Positions 56,501 through 64,000 of a stretch of 64,000 bases of DNA are shown here, piece after piece. How positions within the stretch are numbered: position 1 is the stretch's first letter; the number at the start of each line of letters is the position of its first letter. Made by a program: the position numbers and the translations under genes. Below the pieces are notes generated by a model. That model was not told where the DNA came from. It saw nothing but the letters and a program-made list of their open reading frames with translations, and did not search any database. Origin of the DNA: Costus lasius (lineage: Eukaryota > Streptophyta > Magnoliopsida > Zingiberales > Costaceae); assembly GCA_027563935.2 (NCBI GenBank), contig CM050449.1, positions 41,390,507 through 41,454,506 on the forward strand. The letters are read 5' to 3'.

Positions 56501-59500
56501 GCGTGGCGCGCTGCAGGCAGAAGAGGCTGAGGATCGCGGTGACTGGCACGATGAAGATGCGTGGCCGCCCAGTGCAGGTGCTTGGCCACCGGTTCAAGAA
56601 CCCTTACCGATGGATGCTCGTCGACGTCCGGCGATCCATCCTGCAGCAGACATACCTCGCCAAGGCAGGCACGAATTTTATCTGACTGAAGGACGACAGG
56701 CGATGGTGGAGGAGCTTGAACCGCATGGAGAGTGGGGGGCAACGCATGGGAGGGCAGCGCACATGGTGCAGACGCGTGGAGCTGCCAGTGTTTGATGGAT
56801 CTGATCCCTTGGGTTGGATTACACGAGCGGAGCAATACTTTCATATCCAGGGTACACCTGATGATCAACGAGTTCCCTTAGCTTTCGTCAGTATGGAAGG
56901 CGCTGCGGTCCATTGGTTCAGTTGGTTGAGAAGGCTAGAGACGGATATCTCCTGGGGGATGCTGAATGATGAGATGATAGCGCGTTTCAGTGCATGCGAT
57001 GCGGCAAATCCATTTGAATTACTAGCATCTATGGAGCAAGGTGGAAAGACGGTCGGAGAATACATTGAAACCTTTGAGGGGTTGGTGGCTCGATTACCCA
57101 GGCTTTCCGCTCTTCAATACTTGGGATACTTCCTCAGTGGCTTGCGCGAGGACATACGACACTGGATAAGAACTTTCGCGCCCACCACAGTACGGAGAGC
57201 TATTTTTTTAGCGCGAAACTTTGAAGAGGTATTGGGTGGCAAAAGTGTTTCATCTCAACCGAGTAAGCACTATGGAGGGGGTCGTACCGGGCTCTCGTTT
57301 GCCTCGCAGACAGCCTCGTCCCAGTATTATACAGGAAGTGGGGGAAGCAGGCCGGCATCCATTCGGTCCGACGATGCATCCAACAAGGGCTATGAAGGTG
57401 GGGCTTCGGGGGCGATCGCGAGCTCTGTTGGCTCCAACCGTGCGCAGTCAAGGGAAGAAGGGCGGAAAATAACTGGAGTGGTAAACGCTGATAGCAAAAC
57501 GCCGGATAGCCGCTCTCTTTCTTACCAGGATTTCAAGAACAAGAGAGAGGAGATTATGCTTTCGTTGTGACCAACCATATCACCCTATGCATCGCTACGC
57601 TAACAAGAATCTGAGGCTCATGGTCATGGCAGAGGACGAGGGAGACCCAGAGTCAGATAGTTACAGATCAGAGGAACCGGAGGAGGGGAATCTGGAGATC
57701 GCTCTAAGTTTCATGGGAGAGGTCTCTTTGAATTCCATAAGAGGAATATCTAGCCCCAGCACTCTCAAGTTAATAGGGCAGTTGGGAAATGAAGACATAG
57801 TGGTGATGGTTGACAGTGGGGCTACGCACAATTTTATCTCGAGCCGTTTGGCGAGGGAAATGCAGCTTCAGGTGGAGCCTACCCCTCGTTTTGGCATACA
57901 GTTAGGAGATGGCGGCAAGGTAACAGCCCAGGGCAAATGCGCAGGCCTACAAATCACACTTGGGCGAGGAGACACTGAATGCTTATCTCTTTGGTCTAGG
58001 TGGTGTGGATCTCATTTTAGGAGTAGCATGGCTCCAATCTTTAGGGGAGGTGAAGGCGGACTGGAGTCGCTTATACATCAAATTCCATAGGGATGGTAAG
58101 GAGGTGGTGTTACAAGGTAGTCCAGCCTTGGTAATGGCTCAATCGTCTCTAAGGGTCCTGGCGCGGCTGACAGAGGTGGAGTGTTGGGCTTTGGTGTAGG
58201 CGGTAGATGGAGGGAAACAGCAGATAATTGATGGGTTCTTATCGAGGGTTCAAGTAACTCAACTGACACAGGTGCTCGGGAAGTTCAAAAAGGTGTTCGC
58301 GGAGTCAGGAACTTTCCCACTTTCTCGAGCCACCGATCACGCCATTGTGCTCAAACCGGAGGAGGGTCCAGTAAGAGTACGTCCCTATCGCTATGCCCAC
58401 GGCCAGAAAGATGAGAGGACCAAACTTGTGAAAAATTTGCTCTTCGCGGGGATCATACAACCTAGTTCCAGCCCCTACTCCAGCCCAGTTATCCTTGTGC
58501 AGAAGAAGGACGGGAGTTGGCGTTTCTGCGTGGACTACCGTGCACTAAACGAAATCACTATCCTAGATAAGTATCCAATACCCGTAATTGAAGAATTGTT
58601 GGATGAGTTACATGGAGCACATTACTTTTCCAAGATTGACTTGCTTTCAGGGTACCATCAGATTCGAGTTAAGGAGGAAGATGTGCCTAAAACGGCGTTC
58701 CGAACCCATGACGGCCACTATGAGTTCCTGGTGATGCCGTTTAGCTTGAAGAATGCGCCCGTGACTTTTCAAGCTGCCATGAATGACACCTTCCGACCCT
58801 ACCTGCGGCAGTTCGTGTTGGTTTTTTTTGACGACATTCTTGTCTACAGTGCTACTTGGGAGGAGCATATGGATCATCTGGCACAGACCTTAGCAATTCT
58901 GCAGACTCAACACTGGGTAGCAAATCAAAAGAAGTGTCAATTTGGGCGGCAGCAAGTAGAGTATCTGGGACATATAATTCAGCCCGGCATTGTTGCGATG
59001 GACCCTAACAAGGTGGACGCAGTTACGAAGTGGCCGGTCCTCTGCTCGGTCAAGGAAGTGCGAGGGTTCCTAGGGTTGACCGGCTATTATCGCCGCTTTG
59101 TGCAGGATTATGGGAAGATAGCTCGGCTCCTGATAGACTTATTAAGGAAGGATGCTTTTCACTGGAATGCCGAGGCCCATCAAGCCTTTGATAAGCTTAA
59201 GACTGTAATGACTTCTGCCCCAGTTTTAGCTCTACCTGACTTTCAGAGCATGTTCACAATTGAGTGCGATGCCTCAAGCCGAGGGGTAAGCGATGTGTTA
59301 ATGCAAGAAGGTCGACCCGTGGCGTATTTTAGCAAGGCCCTTTCCGATCGAAGCTTAGCTAAATCAACGTATGAGAAGGAGCTTATGGCTCTTGTGTTGG
59401 CAATGCAGCACTGGAGACCCTATTTGTTGGGCTGTCATTTTCAAGTTTTAACGGATCAAAAGGCACTGAGACACTTGCTACAACAGCGGATCGCCACCCC

Positions 59501-62500
59501 CGATCAGCAATAATGGTTGGTCAAATTGTGAGGGTATGACTATGAAATTAAATATAAGGCCGGTAACATAAATCAAGCAACTGATGCCTTGTCGCGGATG
59601 CCCAGGCATGCAGAGCTATCGGCTATTTCCTTACCAGTGTGGGGAGACCTTCCGCAGGTGTTGCAGGCGGTGAGGGAGGATCCGATTCTACAATGAATAA
59701 TTCAGGACATAACAACGAATGCCAGCTCTCACCCCCACTACCGGTTGGACAGGGGGCGGTTATTGTACCAAGGTCGACTGGTGATTCCGGCCAACTCATC
59801 GTGGGTCCGGAAAATCCTACACGAGTTTCATAGCACCGCTACAGAGGGACACTCGGGGGCTTACAGAACTTATAAGCGTCTAGCGGACAATGTATATTGG
59901 CGCGGTATGAGAAAGGCGGTCAACACCTTTGTGGCGCAATGAGACATTTGCCAAAGGCAAAAATACCAGGCTACCTCACCCGCGGGCCTCCTCCAACCCT
60001 TACCGATACCAGAGACAGTTTAGGAGGATATTTTTATGAATTTTATTACCGGGCTGCCCAAGTGCAAGGGGAAGGACGCTATTTTGGTGGTGGTGGATCG
60101 CCTCTCCAAATACGCACATTTTATCCTCATCCGTCATCCAAATGTGGCTAGCAAGGTGGCTGAAATATTTATGCAGGAGATTGTGCGCTTACATGGAATA
60201 CCGCGCACCATAGTGAGTGATCAGGACCCATTTTTATCAGTCACTTTTGGCTGGAACTTTTTAAGTTCATGGGTACTACGCTGACGATGAGCTCCGCATA
60301 TCATCCGGAGACCGATAGACAATCAGAGGTGCTGAATCAATGCCTTGAGACTTATCTGCGTTGTTTCGCCTCCGATCAACCGCGCACATGGGCCAGATGA
60401 CTTCCTTGGGCTGAATATTGGTACAACACCAGCTTTCGTTCCGCTACAGGTACAACACCGTTTGAGGCAGTTTACGGACGACCACCTCCTACCCTTCTGC
60501 GGTTCGACCCGGGGGAATCCCTAGTTGAGGCGGTAGCGCAAGAGTTGGGCGACAGAGATGAAGCACTTCGTCAACTAAAGTACAATCTGGAGTGGGCCCA
60601 ACAACAGATGAGTAAGTATACTAACGCTAAGCGTCGGGATGTATCTTTTCAGGAAGGAGATTTGGTGTTCGTTAAACTGCGTCCGTATCGTCAGCAAACC
60701 GTAGCTAGATGCATTAACACCAAGTTGGCGGCGCGCTTCTATGGCTCATTCCAGATATTACGCTGGGTGGGCACTGTGGCGTATCGACTTGCCCTTCCAC
60801 TTGGATCACGCGTTCATTCAGTTTTCCATGCCTCACCGCTGAAGAAGGCGGTAGGGGATTATGTTACATCTGGACCGCTTCCCCCCGAGCCAAGCTAGAG
60901 TTGGAAGTCACGTTCAGTCCTGATCCAGAATACATTCTAGCCCACCGTTGCATCAGTCGAGACCGCACTCTCATATCACAATGGTTAGTCCAATGGCATG
61001 GTGAACCACCTGAGGAGGCCACGTGGGAGGACGAAACAGTATTCGCGCGCAATTTCCGGTTTTTACTGCTAGTCTTGAGGACAAGACTTCTTCAGGAGAG
61101 GGACGAATTGATACAAATGGGCCAGCACATGCCCAGTGGAGGGTCTACTCTAGGCGTTCGGTCAAAGACAAGGCCCAGGCCCATTAGCGGGAAAGAGGGC
61201 TTGTAAGGGAGGAGGGGGCGAACCGGAGAGGGGCATCGTATCTTTGCTTTTGTTAGGTTAACCCTAATTTCTCATCACAGTGGTGGTTTGAGGGACGATC
61301 TTTGATCGTAACAAGCTCAGAAACAAAATCAAACTAATTAGTAGTTACTAAGTCATTTGACAAACTAACCTCAAAATGACATCAAGAAATCTGCAATATT
61401 ACAAGTATAAACTTGTTAAATTGATAACCTTTTTTTCATACATCAAAATACCAAGCAAAGACATATTTGAAAATGTTAGTAATTTTTTTAATCTCACTCC
61501 AAAATACTATGTCGCTCAAGTAGTAATCTCATCTTCAAATCTCAGTGATGATACATTTTTTTTCTTTGGGCAATCGTCTTAGGCCCACATAATGGGTGCT
61601 TGATTGGTGTTACCTTCCTGAGACATCAAGAGATACTTTTTGGCCTTGCGTTGCTAAAGCACATAGGCATAATGAGCACCCATTGACAACCCTGGTGATA
61701 ATATTAATAAAAACAAAATTACATGTAAATGATTCCTTTACAAGGATTTAGTTCTATTTTATGTTTAATTGTAAACATCAAAATGTTTCTTTTTGTGATG
61801 TTGGTAATTGGAATTGACTTATATGCTTTGTTAATTGGGCCGGAGCGCTTTTTTTTTTAAAACCCCTTTAGAAGTGGAGTAAGTGTAGGAATTGGAGGAA
61901 ACCTGCCTTAAATTTCTGTATATTTAGACATTTATGTTCCTATATAAGAGGAACATACTGTAGAAGATTTTCTCATTAACCAAACCTAATGGCGCTGTCC
62001 AAGGCATCTAACATCTGACCTATAAATAATTTTTTAGTTCATTAAACAAATCTTTTAAATAGTTGTTAACCCAACTTCCCTTTGATAATCTTAGGTTGCA
62101 GCTCAATTGATCTAGTATGACATTTATTTTGTAATTATTATTTCTAACGTTGATAATATCTTGGCCTTTATAAGGATTTCCATTTATGGGATTTTTGACA
62201 TATTTTTTATTTCATCATATGTAATTCAAGTTATTTGAACTGGAAGCAATGTAAATATCTTCTTTTGCTCAGATGCTATTCCAACCTTTCTTATATCATG
62301 ATTATGATCAGTTTTTTTTAAGTTTGTGAATCCATGATTCTACCTCTATGTTTCTGGGTTTTAACATGACATTTTCATTGTGTAATATCCAAGTGTTTAG
62401 TTTATTCCTATTAGTTCATTCATCGTTTATGAAGAACATGTTACATGATTCAGCAAGTAAGTTAATTTCTTTTTATGTTAGGATGAAGTAACCTTATTGA

Positions 62501-63057
62501 ATCTTATGTGAAATTCTCTCTATTATTTTGTTCTCATTTGTTATATTTGAAATGTGCCTATGATGCAGAATGGATCCATCATCACTTACCTTTTCTTTCA
62601 TCATCTGTAGGCCGGTGATGCCCTCATACAGTTATATCATAACTTTATTACAGACTTTGAGACAAAAATCAATCTCCTTAAGCTTGCTCAGTTTGCCACA
62701 GTGGTTTCACGTCAATATGCAGATAAAGATGCTGCAATTAGCTATCTTGAGGGAATAATTGAAAAACTACGGGCTACCCGTGAGTTGCGTGTTCAAGAGC
62801 CTATTCTCTATGTGAGGATGCAAATTGCCACATTTTATCTAGAAAAAGGGTGTCAAAAGGAATGCAAAAAGCTTCTGGAAGATGGAAAGAGCACGTTGGA
62901 CAGCATGACTGATGTTGATCCTTCGGTTCATGCTAGCTATTATTGGATATCTTCTCAGTACCATAAATATCGGCAAGAATTTGCAGAGTTCTACAAGAGT
63001 GCTCTTCTGTATTTGGCATACACTTCAGTAGAATCACTTTCAACCTCATTCAAACTG
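53569..63057 (+). CDS. RPN9: 26S proteasome regulatory subunit RPN9 (PSMD13), 5' part
   Basis: Exon 1 is 53569-53721 (51 codons), exon 2 is 62611-63057 (149 codons), both phase 0 with GT-AG ends. The 200 residues cover about half of the usual 385-390; the PCI domain exons lie beyond the window. The sequence matches plant RPN9: [33 protein letters not shown], then [105 protein letters not shown]9 is a lid subunit of the 19S particle and helps lid assembly; its N-terminal helical repeats are what is seen here. The start is the first ATG in frame with the conserved N-terminus. Intron 1 is 8889 bp because of a gypsy insertion. No lesion seen in the exons. Confidence 0.95.
53722..55923 (+). other. 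RPN9 intron 1, upstream part
   Basis: AT-rich intron with no recognised gene. It contains the 95-bp tandem duplication near its end. 54645-54760 and 55520-55580 have words such as 'aaggcaccaagg' and 'ggctaggcaccatgggct' that look like old MITE debris, not resolved. Confidence 0.6.
55638..55827 (+). repeat. 95-bp tandem duplication
   Basis: Units 55638-55732 and 55733-55827 begin GTACCACAAGAAATTATTAT and GCACCACAAGAAATTATTAT and stay collinear to ...ATGATCATTA / ATGATCGTTA, with about 10 differences. Non-coding, in the intron. Confidence 0.85.
55929..56133 (+). repeat. Chromovirus 5' LTR (205 bp)
   Basis: TGATACAGATGGG ... GATCGTAACA. Pairs with 61109-61313. Confidence 0.95.
56256..57586 (+). 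pseudogene. Chromovirus gag
   Basis: The N-terminal frame starts [20 protein letters not shown] at 56256 with a coiled-coil-like Glu/Lys stretch. Near 56760 the frame changes, and the Gag core follows ([41 protein letters not shown] text, [11 protein letters not shown]). A second shift near 57548 leads into a zinc-knuckle remnant, [20 protein letters not shown], where the last Cys is Tyr. Two frame changes make it non-functional. Confidence 0.87.
57587..58199 (+). pseudogene. Chromovirus protease
   Basis: Retropepsin with [14 protein letters not shown] (D-S-G intact), a frameshift at about 57960, then [21 protein letters not shown], the second half. Ends at TAG 58197-58199. Confidence 0.88.
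58272..59513 (+). pseudogene. Chromovirus reverse transcriptase and RNase H
   Basis: An open stretch of 414 codons. RT motifs: [27 protein letters not shown] (72-90), [13 protein letters not shown] with Asp123, [11 protein letters not shown], and catalytic FFDDILVYS with Asp187-Asp188. RNase H: Asp in [10 protein letters not shown], Glu in YEKELMALV, Asp in [14 protein letters not shown] at 59511 ends it; the text goes on after the stop ([21 protein letters not shown]). This domain pair alone is intact, but the polyprotein is not. Confidence 0.92.
59514..60898 (+). pseudogene. Chromovirus integrase
   Basis: HHCC region ([20 protein letters not shown] ... then a TGA just before DICQRQK), catalytic core pieces [10 protein letters not shown] and [29 protein letters not shown], then a shift to [30 protein letters not shown], and the C-terminal [13 protein letters not shown] and ARFYGSFQI blocks. 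At least four stops or shifts. Confidence 0.88.
60899..61088 (+). pseudogene. Chromodomain of the chromovirus
   Basis: [20 protein letters not shown] then [14 protein letters not shown]: the chromodomain consensus (rRxLxxxxxxxxQxLVQWxGxxxxEATWE) fused to integrase in chromoviruses, where it guides insertion to particular chromatin marks. It is in a different frame from the preceding integrase end. Confidence 0.85.
61109..61313 (+). repeat. Chromovirus 3' LTR (205 bp)
   Basis: TGATACAAATGGG ... GATCGTAACA, preceded by purine-rich CAGGAGAGGGACGAA (probable polypurine tract, about 61093-61107). Confidence 0.95.
61319..62610 (+). other. RPN9 intron 1, downstream part
   Basis: AT-rich, non-coding; ends in the polypyrimidine tract and acceptor TTTCATCATCTGTAG before exon 2. 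61565-61690 has 'ggcccacataatgggtgc' and 'ataatgagcaccca', possibly MITE debris. Confidence 0.6.
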
Positions 63058-64000
63058 GTAAACATCTCATTTGCTAAGCAAGGAAACCATATTGTTAATT
63101 AAACATGTGAAAAGAATTTCAACACATGAGACAACGACATTGCCAATTAAACTTGTAAAAAGCATTTCAACATATGAGATAATGAAAGATTGCATATTAT
63201 TTAATTCTATAAACTATAACTGATGTATACATTTGTTCGTTGATAGTTACTGCAGTAGAAGTGCGTGATACATCTATCTACAACCCCCTTTATGCCTTTT
63301 GCCATTTTGTTACTTGTTTTCTTAGTTGGGATGGGATGGCGTAGGTGCCAGATTAGGTCCCTTACTGGCATTTTGATTTTATGACATGATCAGAGGACAT
63401 TACTTAACATTTCACGGTTGATAATTTGAAGTTTTAATTCAATTATACATTAAGTTGGCCTTTATACTTTCACGATAGGATTTCTGTAACTGTTACTTGT
63501 TTCTGGTACATTATTGTGGATGATTTATACATCTTGTCATAAATTACTGTACAAGCATGCTGGACCTTACCTCTATTTTTACATCATTACTTCCTCAAAT
63601 ATCTGAAAGCAGGATGCATTAGTGTGTTTAGCAAATGCAATCCAAATTTGGTCTTTTTTTAAAATGGCTGTGCATAAGAAAGATTTTTTTTGCCTTATCT
63701 TTGAAGATAGGAGTGGGAAAGAACTATCTTAGGGCTTATCATAAATTACATAATATCTTTTTTTTTTTATAATTTTAGTAGTTCATGGTTATAACTAGAA
63801 TCATATAATCCATTAAGTATTTGAAGTGTGTGTTTGATATCTGAATGTAACTTGTCAAAGTACAATGAAAATTGAAATGCTTACGCATAGCAAACAAACT
63901 AGGCCATCGCAGGCCCCTTAGCTAGCAGGTTGTGATGGGTACTACTTGGTGGCAGACAAGTCTTTTTAGTCGTTAAACATGCAGCTTGAAATGACCCTTG
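63058..64000 (+). other. RPN9 intron 2 (continues beyond window)
   Basis: Begins with donor GTAAACATC. The next conserved RPN9 block (expected after SFKL) was not found before the window ends, so the intron is at least 943 bp. No repeat identified. Confidence 0.65.

Larger units (their letters stand above)
55929..61313 (+). mobile_element. Chromovirus-type Ty3/gypsy element in RPN9 intron 1
   Basis: 5385 bp with 205-bp LTRs; target duplication AGCTC at 55924-55928 and 61314-61318. Internal order is gag, protease, RT, RNase H, integrase, chromodomain. The short LTRs, small size and C-terminal chromodomain suit the Reina group of chromoviruses (inference). The LTRs differ at about 9 of 205 positions, so the insertion is not recent, and the coding region has several frameshifts and stops. 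It lies in the same orientation as RPN9. The base after the LTR is followed by TGGTCCGACC, a possible primer site for a tRNA other than initiator Met. Confidence 0.94.

Noticed and set aside
56412..56868. Minus-strand frames over the chromovirus gag
   Set aside because: Antisense to gag; no homology.

Overview
This is a stretch of a flowering-plant nuclear chromosome, most likely from a monocot. The evidence is intron-containing nuclear genes, a chloroplast-targeted phosphoribulokinase whose wording (for example KEKGVTALDP and the AAKV C-terminus) is closest to the grass-type sequences I remember, and dense nested Ty1/copia and Ty3/gypsy LTR retrotransposons. The species cannot be named from sequence alone.

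Two host genes are well supported. PRK, the Calvin-cycle phosphoribulokinase, lies at 30010-32070 (+) in five exons, with a G-box and an I-box core upstream. RPN9/PSMD13, a 26S proteasome lid subunit, starts at 53569 (+). Its first two exons are in the window and are separated by an 8.9-kb intron that carries a whole chromodomain-type gypsy element; the rest of the gene lies beyond the right edge. A truncated, frameshifted terminal exon of an unrecognised gene sits at 28254-28454.

Layout. Positions 1-28109 are one old minus-strand copia element (C1), opened by later insertions that can be dissected by their target-site duplications (TSDs). NA1 (610-6899, TSD TAGCG) has LTRs in which I saw no difference. 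S1 is a solo LTR (12261-13967, TSD GTCTT). S2 is a gypsy solo LTR (14459-26795, TSD GTTAG), split by a second copia element C2 (15570-26698, TSD ATCTC), which itself contains solo LTR S3 (20377-22072, TSD AAAGT). Nesting is four deep. Then follow the gene remnant, PRK, a fossil gypsy integrase (about 32745-33215), a copia LTR fragment (34095-35177), the 5' half of a gypsy element G1 (35178 to about 38390), an Athila-like region (38391-49350), another copia LTR fragment (49351-50758), a GC-rich block of unknown origin, an AT minisatellite with inverted-repeat ends, a foldback MITE split by a Tourist-like MITE, and RPN9.

Four observations stand out. NA1 is a very young non-autonomous LTR element whose only protein is an intact retropepsin-like polypeptide with the catalytic D-S/T-G replaced by D-H-Q. 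Part of the Athila region is circularly permuted around one LTR with about 193-bp terminal direct repeats, as expected if a one-LTR circle had recombined in. Athila LTRs carry arrays of short dyads built on TACGG...CCGTA. C2 has nearly identical LTRs around a badly broken coding region, which suggests it was already defective when it moved.
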